DNA of 64,000 nucleotides from Herpomyces periplanetae (Eukaryota > Ascomycota > Laboulbeniomycetes > Herpomycetales > Herpomycetaceae): the NCBI GenBank assembly GCA_009733715.1, contig WMKJ01000045.1, forward strand, positions 1,820 to 65,819. The letters are read 5' to 3'. The position numbers and the translations under genes are program-made. The notes below the pieces were generated by a model that was not told where the DNA came from, made no database searches, and was given only the letters and a program-made list of their open reading frames with translations. Position 1 is the first letter of the stretch; every line of letters begins with the position of its first letter. This document shows, piece after piece, positions 12,087 through 24,100 of this stretch.

Positions 12087-15000
12087 ATGCCAAACTTCAC
12101 AATGCCTAACAAATCATCATCTTTTTGTGTATCGCCCGCACTTGGCTCTCCCACGCTATCAAATCCGGATTTGATTTTACCGAGGTTGAAATTAACCCAC
12201 GAATACCTGGATACAGCTTCCTCTTTTCCCTCCAAACATTTTAGCTCTCCAAACTTTTACTTGCAATCATCAATGAGTTTAACCTCATCCAATCTCTCCA
12301 GAGATACAGAACGCTCAACTTCCGGCGACAGTGATGCAGGTAGTCCTACTACGGGAACTAGTGAATCAACGTCTAGCGGTATCGTTGATCAGCTAGATTA
12401 CAAAGCTAACTTGCTAAGCGATTTTGGACTTAAGTCTCTCGTACCTTTGAAAAGTGGACGAGATGGTGTGAAAGGATTATGGAGACGGGCTGGAATATTT
12501 ACGGGTGAAGATGTGTTTCTCGAGAACGTGCGAGACAGTGTCTACGGAACTGAACCACCCAAGCCTGAACGTATCATCACACGCGGTAGATTTGGCGGTG
12601 ATGATGAAGTTAACGTTGACTCACTCGTTTCCTTGGATACCAAGTTAAGTGAATGGTCACATTCTGGCTGTGAACATAGTGTATCTGATACGTCAATTGA
12701 AAGTGAAGATATCACTGATGTGAAATTGACTTGTAACGAAAGAGATCTAAAGACCAACTACAAATTTTCGTCATCCCAGTCTTTATCCCCTATGACTACA
12801 CCAGGGTTACCCGGATTCTGGGAATCGAACCTTACTGCAACACCAAGTACTCTGTGTGATTTAATGAGTAACGACCTCAGCGGGGTAACTGGAAGATATA
12901 ACGACTGCGAACGTAGTAGCAATAAGTCAAGCCCCAAATTGTTTAAGACTGAAATTTGCGATTCTCCATTTGCGAAACATGGGTTTGATGAGGAGTTTAA
13001 ATCTGAACAAAATGGTCCCGATCAACTGAGTGACAAAGCCGATTTGATTATTGAGAAAGTGCGCAAGCAATTAAATGTGAGTGATCATTTTTTTTGCTTT
13101 TTAGTTTGACTATGATTATTCAACTGTAAGAATGCTGCGAATGATGCACACCCGCACGTCCGCAGGCAAGCAAGCAGCCAGGCATATTAAACTAATTAAT
13201 TGACTCAGTACATGGAAGGAGCATTACGAGACGCTCGACAATCATTACTCAGCTCACCGATAAAATGGGAAAGCAGTCAGTACAATTCTTGGAGAAGAGG
13301 AGAGGGAGTAGGGTTTTCCACAGAAAGGCGAAAAGGTTCGGGCATGGATAAATTCGGTCTGGACTCATGGAACAGTACGGATAACTCACTGGGAAATACT
13401 ACACGAGAGTTTCGTACGGGAAGAATTTTCACTTGCGATTCACTTTCACATTCTGCCACCAGACAAGAGTGGCCCAGGTTGAACATCGATAAGTTTACGA
13501 ATCATTTAGACAAGGAATCAAGTGTTAAATACTCCGATCACAACTTGAATTGGAACGGAAGTGTGGAGCCTAGAGGATTGGACAAAAGTGGTACTCTAAA
13601 TCCCAGGGGAGTATACGAATTACATTCTGTTCAATCACCTTCATCTCAAGGGCATGGTAAAGGCGAAACAAGTCGAAAGGACGAATTCAACGATGGAAAT
13701 TGGTGGATGAATCAAGAAGATATGAAACTATCTGTGAAAAAACTCCACGAACGTATCGCGAATTTACGCCAGCGTACAGAAGAGGATATTAAGCGGGAAA
13801 GGTTGAACAGTCGTATTAACTCTCACAAGTGTGGAAGTAAAGAGAATATCGAAAAAGTACGGAATAGGGAAAATATCATAGGCCAGTCTAGATCGACAGG
13901 ATTTCAAAATAATTGCAAGTCAGAAAATTGGAATGAATCTAAAGCTTATGAACAAGAAATTTTTAAGGCTCGGGAAGTGAAACTATTGAATTTTTCCCGG
14001 AAAATTGGCCGTGAGATCGATAAGCAGCGACCTATTAACAGGGTCTGGAGTGCTGGGATAAATCATACTGTTGACCCGATTGACAATGATGAGAAGCCTT
14101 TATCAATTACGAATAAAAAGGATAGTGTGAAAGTACGAAAGCTTGAGAATATTGGAACTCCAAACCAAACATGGGAGAGTCAAGATATTAAAAGTAACAT
14201 TGAACGAGAAAATGATAAAAATATTGAAGATTACAAGGGTAAAATAATCGAAGAAGCAAATGGGGAGAACGAGTGTGGAATCAATACCAATCAAGAGTTA
14301 GCGGCAGGGGTAAGAACAGACATAGAAAGAAATTGTCCCTCAGTCAAGCATGAAGATCGTGTAGATGCTTTTGACTATCGAAACTTTTACTTACACAGTG
14401 AATTAGGAGCATTAACAAGGGAAAGTTTACAAAGAGTGAGCCAATCTATGGAAAATGTAAAAGAATCTAAACATGAGAAAAGCAAGATCGAAACCTCCCA
14501 TAAGGAAGACGTCGACTTAAAAGCAGATGAAAGTGAAAAAGCTAGCGAATGTCGAGCAAGTGTGGAATCAAGTTGGAGCAAGTTAACATTTTCTACGGCA
14601 GTAGATAGGGCTGAAGTGGAGCTTGATATGGAAAAAAATAAACCGTTAAGGGTGGGATGCCTTGAGAAAGATGGGTATAATAATGATGGAAATCTAAGGA
14701 ATCGAAATTTACAAATTGGCGTATCTTTAGCAGAACTCTGGGATCTGAGCCATAAGAGAAGTATATTGCTTTCACCAACCGAATCATCGTATTCGGATAT
14801 TAATTCATCAAATGCGGGTGGAACGGTTAGAGAGGAGGGTGAATTGAGTAAGATTAATGGGGTGTACGATACGGAGGAATCAGAATTAGAAGATACGGAC
14901 AAGACGATTAAATTTAGTCACAGGGAAGGACTGGAAAAATTGCAAGGTGTAGACAGTGTAAAATTTGCCGTGAACGGCAAAGAAAAGTTGACGTGTGAAA

Positions 15001-15581
15001 AAGGCGGATGGGCAGGTTTTACGAAGCATGTGGAGCCAATGAAGCCAAAATTACCGGATTGGGTAAAAATGAAGGGATTTTCTATGAGAGGACGGAAGAA
15101 TTGTCAATTATCGGATATGGATATCGCAAAATGTCTCATGCGAACAAGTTCGTTAACAGGTGGTGAATGTGGGAAATTGGATTTAAATAAATCGCCAAAG
15201 TTTTCCAAATTACATGATACAGAAGGAAATGACAAGTACGAAAGCGATGTTGAACTGTTAGTGTCCGTAATTGGGATGATTCGTTTGTTCGCGGTTAATT
15301 TATGTATTAAACAGGGCGCGGGTACAAGTGGGGCATCAATAGCGGGAAATCCTCCGCCAAATTCGATAACAAATGTTTCAACGTCAAGCTTAACGGGGGA
15401 AACATCGAGTAAATCATTTTTAAAGAATTTACATTATTCCCTTACTACACCATCACTTACAACAAATGTATCATTGAGCTCAGTCGACTCTTGCGATTCT
15501 TCATCGCGGCGTCAATTGGCGCGAAGGATTTTACAACAAACACGAAAATTGTTATCACGAGAGATAACGTCTTCAATCTAA
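12087..15581 (+). CDS. large low-complexity protein of unknown function
   Basis: Two exons, 12087-13076 and 13209-15581, give about 1,120 residues. The intron has a GTGAGT donor, an ACTAAT-type branch region and a CAG acceptor, and joins in phase 0. The N-terminal third is Ser/Thr/Pro-rich. One more ordered stretch contains GLWRRAGIFTGEDVF and IITRGRFGGDDEVN. The middle is strongly charged (Lys/Glu/Asn-rich), with a likely coiled coil near MKLSVKKLHERIANLRQRTE. The end is Ser-rich and then basic (SRRQLARRILQQTRKLLSRE). I recognise no domain. The composition suggests a scaffold or regulatory phosphoprotein, but that is inference. The ATG was chosen because it opens the long frame; a further upstream exon cannot be excluded. 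Confidence 0.72.
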
Positions 15582-15594
15582 TTACGAAGAATTA

Positions 15595-16666
15595 ATGTCT
15601 TCACAAATTATATCGAAGCAAGGCCAACATAACACAATATTCGAAGCGTCAGATGGAACGGCTTTCATTGCAGGCGTTTTTTCCGGAATTTCAAAGCTGA
15701 TCAGTGTGTCTATGAAATAGATTCTTGCTGGGTTTTTGCCTTTGGTTTTTTTTGGGATTATTTGCTTTAATTTTGTTGCAACTTTAGTGATTCGTGAAAT
15801 GGCCAACGTGCATTCGTTCTAACTCTTTTTTTCGTTCTCCTGCTTGCTTGATTATAGTTGGTCACCCCTTTGATACAATCAAAGTTCGTATGCAGACAGC
15901 TCCACGCGATAAATTTCTGTCCCCTGGTCAGTGCCTTATCAAAACCTTGAAACATGAGGGTTTTTTCGGTCTGTATAAAGGCGCCACGCCACCATTGATC
16001 GGATGGATGGTTATGGATTCGGTAACGCTGGGGTCACTGAACGTGTACCGGAAGTTGATCCATTCATTGGTATTTTCTACTTCACGGGATTTACCAATTA
16101 TTGGACACAGTATTGCAGGAATGATGTCTGGCTTTACGGTATCTTTTATAGCTTGCCCTATGGAACATTTGAAAGCCAGACTTCAGGTTCAGTATAATCG
16201 TAAATCCTTTGTATCGACGGGAAAGTTGGATCATGCAGTGATTAACTGCGCGAGAGAGATTTGGCATGCGTACGGTTTACGTGGAATTTACACAGGTTTA
16301 AATGCTACGTTAATATTTCGAAGTTTTTTTTGGGCTTGGTGGGGCTCGTATGAAATTTTTCGTCGTTACATGTTAACAAATACCAATTTATCCAAGGCAT
16401 CCGTTAGCTTTTGGGCGGGTGGATTATCTGCACAATGCTTTTGGCTTGTTGCATATCCGGCCGATGTCGTAAAGCAACGTATTATGACGGATGAAGTTGA
16501 CCCTACACGGAAAAAGTATTGTTCATGGCCTTTAACAGTTGGATGTATTTGGCGGGAGCAAGGAATGCGTGGGTTCTGGCGGGGATTTCTTCCGTGTTTT
16601 TTACGTGCGTTCCCGGCTAACGGAGTCGCTTTGTTATCGTATGAAATTGTTATGAGACTTCTTTAG
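15595..16666 (+). CDS. mitochondrial carrier (SLC25) family protein
   Basis: Inner-membrane metabolite transporter of about 305 residues. Exons 15595-15703 and 15858-16666; the 154-nt intron has a GTGTGT donor, branch point CTAAC and TAG acceptor, and joins in phase 1. All three carrier signatures are visible: GHPFDTIKVRMQT in repeat 1, CPMEHLKARLQV in repeat 2 and YPADVVKQRIMTDE in repeat 3. The segment KGATPPLIGWMVMDS resembles the ornithine/carnitine-type branch of the family. Substrate cannot be fixed from sequence alone; a basic amino acid or acylcarnitine is the best guess. The gene ends 167 bp from the end of SNU13, tail to tail. Confidence 0.9.
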
Positions 16667-16833
16667 AGTTGTATTGATGAGTTTACCAGTTTTGAATTTG
16701 GTATGTTATGCTTCAAGTTAAAAAGTAGATAGGTAGCGTTAAGAGTATCTTGAATTTTAAAGGAAAAATCAGCAAATTAAATTACATGAGATCTGAGTTT
16801 AAGGAAGCCTAGATAAATAATGGAGAAAATAAG

Positions 16834-17618
16834 CTATATGGCAAGACGTTCGACTTTTTTCTTTAGCTCGTTGATTTGACCTGCAAGGTCGGAGGCATCG
16901 TTTGAAGTTATACTGATACTGATAACGTTACGACTTACACCGGCGGCTCTGCCCAATGCCATTTTGGAGGGTAAATAAACGTAGGGAACGTTCTGTGGGA
17001 AGACGAAAGTCAACGAGATGAAGAGTGGTGATAGGATGAAATAGAATAATTGGTACCTTGTCTTCGCATAGTAATGGCAAGTGTAATAAGATGGCCAGAG
17101 GGGTAGTATCGGCAGCTAGGATGACTAGTTCGGCGATGCCACGGTTTAAGGATTTTGTTACCTCGTTACTGTGCGAAGATGGAGAAAGTTATTAAATTGG
17201 GTAAGACTGTTAAAGGATAGTAATAGACTTACGCTCCCTGCTCACGAGTTAGAAGATGTACACCAGATATAGTAATTTAGATGATATGTACCTTTTTAAT
17301 TTGTCGGTAATGAGAAGCTTGTTGTATCAAGTCGACTGTTTCATTTTAAGTTAACGCAAGCAAAATAAACCTTGGAGAAGGATACTGATACACGATTGGG
17401 AGAGAAGGGAAGGGGAAACGCACGAATTTCCTAAACCGAGATGAAAAAAAGGTAAGGTACACGAATGTGACGGGATAAAAGTTTTTAAAAAGTGTTAGAT
17501 AAATCGAGCTCTATCACGAGATGCATATAATCTTCAAGAGCAATGTTCGGCCTACTTGAGTTAATAGAGCATCAGCCAAAGGCCACGCTGCACAGGTATC
17601 ACCGTTTGCGGGGGGCAT
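16834..17618 (-). CDS. SNU13: SNU13 / 15.5K RNA-binding protein, built from micro-exons
   Basis: L7Ae-family protein that binds kink-turns in U4 snRNA and box C/D snoRNAs (U4/U6.U5 tri-snRNP and snoRNP core). Exons, minus strand: 17556-17618, 17424-17430 (7 nt, GAAATTC), 17292-17335, 17233-17237 (5 nt, GGAGC), 17057-17168 and 16834-16992, with introns of 125, 88, 54, 64 and 64 nt. The spliced product is 129 residues, as expected (yeast 126). It reads [40 protein letters not shown] and then [27 protein letters not shown], colinear with the family throughout. The 7-nt exon supplies EI plus part of L, and the 5-nt exon G plus part of A. Both have AG before and GT after (GTGCGT, GTAAGT). Start ATG at 17618. 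Confidence 0.93.
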
Positions 17619-18393
17619 GATGGCAAGTTGTAGAGACTACGATGGAGTAGGGGAGGGCGAGGGGGATATCGATGTCGAAGGAGATGGTGATGGCGATTGC
17701 GATTGCGGAAACGTAGACGATAAGAATTGATTTAAAAACAATAATACAGCCAACTAACAAACCTGCAATTCTTCAGTCAAATCCACTTTTAACCAAAAAA
17801 ACTTTTGCGCCACCAAAAACTGCTCGAGGGTCGTGATTGCCAAATTTCCGGTTCGGGAAAGCTCCTTCCTCAACCAACGCACGATTTCTCGTTTCGTCCG
17901 GACTTCAGACGTATGCTTAGCTAAGCGCGGATCTTCGTCGGCCCGCTCCCTCTGGCACGTGACGGGCGGAGTAATTTGTTGTAGCTTGGCACGCGGACGG
18001 GCAGTTGGCGGGCGGATGGGCAGGCGAGAGGAAAGATATCACGATTAACCGTCGCGTTACGGTTCTCTTGATTGTCTTGCATTTGTGCGTTGTAAATATA
18101 ATTTTGGCGTGCTGGTTAATTGTAACGTTTTATTCAAATTCATTTCCCAGGTGTAAGGGACTAACGTGGGAAAACTAATTGGAAAAGGGGTTACCTGATT
18201 TTATCTCACGCCGTGGAATTAATTGTGATATAGTTATAAAGTTGGATTTTTACACTAAATTGTCATTCCAAGAATCGTGATCTGCGTGTATATATATCTA
18301 TATATATACGTATACGTATACACATACACGTTTACGGGGGATTGTTTTTAATTATTCTATACGTGAAAGCCCGTTTCCACTCAAAGAGTTATC
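17619..18393. other. divergent promoter region SNU13 / VMA3
   Basis: 775 bp between divergently transcribed genes. It has a CACGTG at 17956-17961 and a GC-rich stretch at about 17930-18050. An alternating TA/CG tract, with runs such as TATATATA and GTATACGTATAC, lies at about 18285-18330. A short open frame at 17833-18048 has arginine/glycine-rich low complexity and I do not regard it as a gene. Confidence 0.6.
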
Positions 18394-19360
18394 ATGGCAT
18401 CAGATTTATGGTAAGTAGTGTAAAAATTCACTTAATAAAAGACGATGAGATGAAAAATTCAAGAATGTTTACTAACTACATAATCATTACAGTCCAGTTT
18501 ACGCGGTACGTGATTCTTTCATGGATGGTTTTTTTTATTCGGTTTGGTCTATACGTGTATACCTTAACCTACCTATGTGAACGTTGTTCGTACATTGGCC
18601 TTAGCGTACTAGAAAGTATTCCATGACGCGTCAGAGCCGTATCATTCAAATAGGACTACCATGTGTCATCCTAAATTTTACTACATTGCTACTGAATATA
18701 TTCGACTTATTTCACAACTAACACTGGCATAGCCCTTTTTCGGTGCTATGGGCTGTACCTCGGCTATTGTATTTACATGCCTTGGTGCTGCCTACGGAAC
18801 TGCAAAGGCAGGTGTAGGAATCACGGCAATGGGTGTATTAAGACCGGATTTACTGGTAAAGAGTAAGTTCTAAAGAGCTGAATTGACTAAGGAATTAAGA
18901 GCTTGATTATTTTGTTGTATCATGATCCTATGCACGCACACATATCAATCTCACCCGTATAGGTATCATTCCGGTCGTTATGGCGGGTATCGTTGGCATT
19001 TACGGTTTAGTAGTATCGGTTCTTATATCGAATAATTTAAAGCAACAAACACCTTTATTTACGGGTTTCATTCAATTGGGAGCCGGTTTATCCGTCGGAC
19101 TGGCAGGCTTAGCAGCAGGTTTCGCCATTGGAATCGTAGGAGATGCTGGTGTACGAGCTACGGCACAGCAGCCACGACTCTTCGTTGGAATGATTCTGAT
19201 ACTTATCTTTGCCGAAGTACTGGGTTAGTAAATGTTGTAAAAAGTATTCTGTACGGGGTGATGGTGTAACTGATAAATGTCTTACTTTATAGGACTTTAC
19301 GGGCTGATTGTCGCCCTGTTAATGAATTCAAGAACTGCTCAAGATGTTACATGTACATGA
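18394..19360 (+). CDS. VMA3: V-ATPase proteolipid subunit c
   Basis: Membrane-rotor subunit c of the vacuolar H+-ATPase, 162 residues. Exons 18394-18410 (17 nt), 18493-18505 (13 nt, TCCAGTTTACGCG), 18733-18862, 18963-19223 and 19293-19360. The first two exons encode MASDL-CPVYA, which fits directly onto [20 protein letters not shown]. Four membrane helices are visible. The proton-carrying glutamate is E138 in [12 protein letters not shown]. The [18 protein letters not shown] loop and the C-terminus [10 protein letters not shown] match Vma3 rather than Vma11. Donors are GTAAGT, GTACGT, GTAAGT and, unusually, GTTAGT for intron 4. Phases agree at every junction. Divergent from SNU13. Confidence 0.95.
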
Positions 19361-19965
19361 AGGATTCTATTCCGGCAAAGTTTATTCTTTCTATAAGTTT
19401 TTCTTTTTCACGGAGACATATCAGTTTAGCAAATTTTCGTAGTGCTTGAGCTCCAAATCATTACCTACCATTAACGTATGTAAATAAACTCGCGGCAGTC
19501 TACCATTTTCCATTATAATACATTGCACTCGTAATTCCCCAGGTTATTCGTCGGCTGCATGGGTTGTTTTATCATTAAGGTGAGAGTATACCTGCTTCGG
19601 GTAATTCTTGCCCATCGTGCATTACCATGAACGTAAGAATTGTGCAACAAGTAGGCGTGCCCCTATGGTTAATCTGATAGAAAAGAGATAAATCAACGCT
19701 GAAATAACTTTTTGGCAGGTCTCGAGATGCGCAGTGGTACAATTTACGTAGACAATGACGTCAGAGGAACGGAGCAGGCGCGGCCTGCGGGAACGAGGTC
19801 AAAACCGTCTTCGGCATCGTGGACGCCATCAATTCTTCCTTGTTAAACATTATCAATGCAGTATCTGCTTCGTTGCATACCGAGATTCGTAACGTGCTGT
19901 ACTAGTTAGACACAGATTATTATTATCCGTCGGGATACAGATTCTTCTTTACACGCCCGCAGACA
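19361..19965. other. intergenic, VMA3 3' end and GT8 promoter
   Basis: 605 bp with no gene. A perfect CRE octamer TGACGTCA lies at 19756-19763, about 200 bp upstream of the GT8 start codon, in a GC-richer patch. It is likely promoter; the rest is unremarkable. Confidence 0.55.
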
Positions 19966-21121
19966 ATGGCTCACTCAGGTTAGTCAACACGATTTCCCCA
20001 TTCCATCTACAAGCCAGATTGGCAAACCTAGTCTGCGTGAATGATCGATTAACATACCAGATTCCCAGGAGAAAATAAACCCAAGGAAAAAGGTGCGTAC
20101 ATCTCTCCAGTTTGCTCGCTCGTCTAAACCTAATCAAACGCGTTAACACCAATCCTATTTAGTATGGACGACGTTGATAACCAATAGCCAATATCTACCG
20201 GGTCTGTTAACCCTGGAATATTCACTACGACGGGTTAACAGTGCCTATCCACTCGTAGTTTTATACACCGATACATTTCCGCAGTCGGGCCTACAAGCCC
20301 TGGCAAAACGTGGCATTCGATCAATCCTCGTGGAATATTTATTACCTTCAACACCCGTGGACTTTTCTCGTGATCCACGCTTCTACGATTGTTGGACTAA
20401 ACTAACACCCTTTAGTCTAACGCAGTTTGATCGAATAATTCAGTTAGACAGTGATATGTTAATACTACAGAATATGGATGAACTAATGGAATTGGAATTA
20501 GATCGAATAACTGACGATAAGATTGACAGTTTATTCGACTCCGATCAACATGACCGGTCCACGTCGAGTTTAACGCTAAATCGATTATTTGCCGCAAGTC
20601 ATGCTTGCGTTTGCAATCCCATGAATTTTAAGCATTACCCTGCCGACTGGATCGCAAAAAATTGTGCTTATACGCTTCAACCAACATCAACCCCAAATGG
20701 AGCTGAATCTCCCCCTTGCACTGCAGGGCTCGGCATACCAAATGGTGGTCTACAAGTTGTTAACCCTTCGGAATTTCTCTATAAACGGATTCTCCGGGCT
20801 TTATCTAGCAATTTATCCGCTGAAACTTTGGCCTTTGCTGATCAATCCTTGCTAGGTCATATATTCAAAGGAAGATGGGTAGCTCTACCTTATACGTATA
20901 ACGCCTTAAAAACTATGCGGAACATACATCGTGAGATCTGGCGTGATGAAGATGTTAAGAATATTCACTATATTCTAACACCAAAGCCTTGGGAAGAAAG
21001 TCAAACTACCCAGAACGTCCAGTCTTCCGATGCAACTCATGCATGGTGGTGGGATATAACTCGAGAAAGGCTTCAAGCAGAGCACGATCTAGGAATCCAT
21101 GATGATATCACCGAATCGTAA
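19966..21121 (+). CDS. glycogenin-like GT8 family glycosyltransferase
   Basis: Retaining glycosyltransferase of the GT8 (glycogenin/galactinol synthase) fold, about 323 residues. The main exon is 20163-21121. It contains WTTLITNSQYLPGLLTLEYSL near the start, the metal-binding DxD motif in RIIQLDSDMLILQNMDEL, GIPNGGLQVVNPSEFLYKRI, and a C-terminal HILTPKPWEE-type segment (YILTPKPWEES) with a WWW triplet. The proposed first exon is 19966-19978 (13 nt, MAHS plus one base), with a GTTAGT donor and TAG acceptor at 20161-20162. This joins in phase and gives MAHSVWTTLITN. That 5' exon is inferred; another tiny exon could lie in the 184-nt intron. Whether the product primes glycogen or is a Golgi GlcNAc-transferase cannot be decided. 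It ends only 30 bp from the end of POL3. Confidence 0.85.
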
Positions 21122-21151
21122 AATGTCTTGTATTAATGCGTCGGGTAATAT

Positions 21152-24100
21152 TTACCAGAGTAAAGCTTTATCATGATCAAAGCGGGCCGTTTCTTTGGTA
21201 GCATGTTCAGCATCTTTTATACTTTTTATTCTCATATAAAATATAGGGCAATCCCGATTTGAACATATAATTTCATTGTGTAAACTTCCTTGACAAGTTT
21301 GACACTGAGTCCATAGCCGGGCAAACTTAACCTGAGCATTTGATAATTTGTGTAAAGATTTCATGTAGAGTTCAGTTATCCTGGGCCGACACGCTACACA
21401 AACTGCACCATCTTTTTCTTCCTCGTTAACCAGCGGTTTCTTACATCCCATACACGAGAGCGTTTTTTGTGTAAACTTGGTTAACCCACCCGTCGTAGGT
21501 GCAGCTACACTAACGGTTCTCGTGTGTTCTCCCGATAATAATTGATTGGCTCGTCTTTCACCCAGAATCGGCTCGAAAATTCTAATCAACGGTTTGGATA
21601 ATTGATTTTCAAGATAATATTTTGTGTCAATGGGTAAGTTATTTTCCAATACATAAAGAGGATCTTCACTTCGTTCATAATTCTTAGTACCTGATCCTTT
21701 AATTATAACGTATGCTACCCGATCTCCTAGCGTTGGTGCAGATCCAAGGTCTCGCTTGCGCATGCGTTCTGCCAGTTCAACATGCGCTTGTTTTCCCACG
21801 TAGTCCAACTTGGATAATGCCTTTGTGATCACAAGATTTGACATATCAATTTTATTTTGAAGTAAATCCGCAATGATCTGCTTGACATAGTCCTCTGCTC
21901 CTTTAACATCCCGTTCAATAAGTAACTTATTCAGTGATGTTTCAATCACTGTCTGAACAAGACGACAATTATCGCGTCTGACAGTTTCAATCCCTTTTGT
22001 ATCCATCTTATCCCATTTTTCCAAACTCGTCCAGATCAATCCTGCGTACCGCTTTTTGTTAATTAACAAATAAGGATAAAAAACTTTCTCGAATTCCAAG
22101 TGTATAGGTCGGGGAAATTTATTCGAAACAAATTCAGCCGCTTCTTCTCCCAACTTCATAACTTCTCGGATATCCTTGGAACCAAATTTTACCATCACCG
22201 AATCCGTATCTCCGTATATAACTTGTGCATTATAAGAATATCCCTTCGATGTCGTATACTGTTCCTCCACTATTTGTTTTGTTAATTCAATCATTTTGCG
22301 CCCGTATCCCGTTGTACTACTTGCAATAGCTATACATGGTAATTTGCCAATGGTAGCTCCCGTTAACCCATAAATGCTGTTTGCGCTAATCTTTAATGCT
22401 AATTGTCGCCCATTTAAAACAGCTTTCTTCAGCGGTTCCGTTTCCGTTTTATACATCTCTTTTGCTTTCTTTCGCGCTGACAACAAAAATTCCAAAATTT
22501 CCGCTAGTAATCCCTTGCGTACTGTTGCTTTGCAAAACATTTCTCCCGCCGGTGTTACAATATAATCCTCGTCCTTCTTAAGATTATATCGTACAACAGC
22601 TGCTCGATTTAAAAGTGTCGTATAGCAGAGATTGTGCGCTATAATAATGCTCGGGTAAAGTGATGCAAAATCTAACGTGGCAATCGGTACATCATAGTAC
22701 CCTCGAATTGGTTCTATAACCGTCGCTCCCTCATATTGATCATCTGAAGCTTCACTCTTCACATTAGGTATCACTAGGTCATTCTTCAATGCTCTCCGGT
22801 ACATTTGGCTCATGAACTTAATCTGTTGTCCACGTAATAGTAAAAAATTAAATGGTACCCCCGTTACACGCGCCATTTCGGAATAATTGGCTACACACAT
22901 TAACATATCAAGTAGTCTTTGTGGTAAATAAGCATCCTTCAAACAATAAATAGCTAAGCGTCGTCGTGTATTGCTATCACCATGAAACAGTTCAGCAATC
23001 ATGGTGTGCTGAACGTCTTCCTTCTGTTCATTAAGAAAATGCGCCGACACTGAATTAAGCGTGTAGCTTCGTAACTGATGATCCCTCTGAATGTGTAGTA
23101 ATAGATCCAATTGAAGTCGTCCGTTAAGGTTTGTTACTTTAGTATCTCGATTACCCATCTGCTTACTGGAGAAATTCGACGAATGGGCTTCCGATGATAC
23201 ATTCTTTAAGCGTCCCAAGTACGGAAATCTATTAATCCTTAGGTGAGTGGCTCGCTCGAGTAAATATGGTAAGTCAAAATTAGATATATTATATCCAATT
23301 ACCATATCTGGATCGCAAGCTTCCATAAAATCACGCCATGCTAATAACATGGCTTGCTCTGTACTAAACTCCAACACCTGAGAACCTGCTATAGGGTTAC
23401 ACGTATTAAGGCAAAAAACATTTCGTATACTTGATTTCATATCACCGTAGGTATTAACGACATTGGCAATTTGTATAACCGAATCTTGCTTAGCTTCTGG
23501 AAATATGCCTTTCCGACCTACACACTCTATATCAAATGATAATATTCTTATAGGTCCAATTTTTGCCCACTCTCCCTCGGGTTGATGAGCAATTAAATCT
23601 TTGTAGTGAATTTGTGCCTCAATTTGGCACGTCGAATACTTTTCGCGCTCCCCAAGTACTCGATACTTGCCAGCAGGTGCTTCAACCCACGACATACCAA
23701 CAATATGACAATCAATCATGAATCGTAGTCCATACTGGACGTTATCGAATGTTAACAGCCCACCATCAACGTGTCCCCACATTCCTCTATAATCGAAGTT
23801 TCGTGATTCAAGTTTACTGCGTATGGAAAAGATTTTAGATGGATCAATAGCCGTAATCTTAAGATAGGGTGTTTTATGGTTTCCCTGATATCCGTACAAG
23901 TTTTCCTTCATGACAATTTCAACACACTGTACACACGGATACGACATTTGATCATCAATGTACGATTTGAACCCTTCGCAATCTTCTTGTTTAAAAGCTG
24001 CCGGTGCTGCAATATACAGATAATGTTGTAAGCCTGTAACATGAAGTAGCACTGAATGATGATCTTCGGTAACCCCGAACAATTGAACTGTATTCTTATT

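Noticed and set aside
14387-14902. 171-codon minus-strand frame
   Set aside because: Antisense shadow inside the long plus-strand exon of the low-complexity protein.
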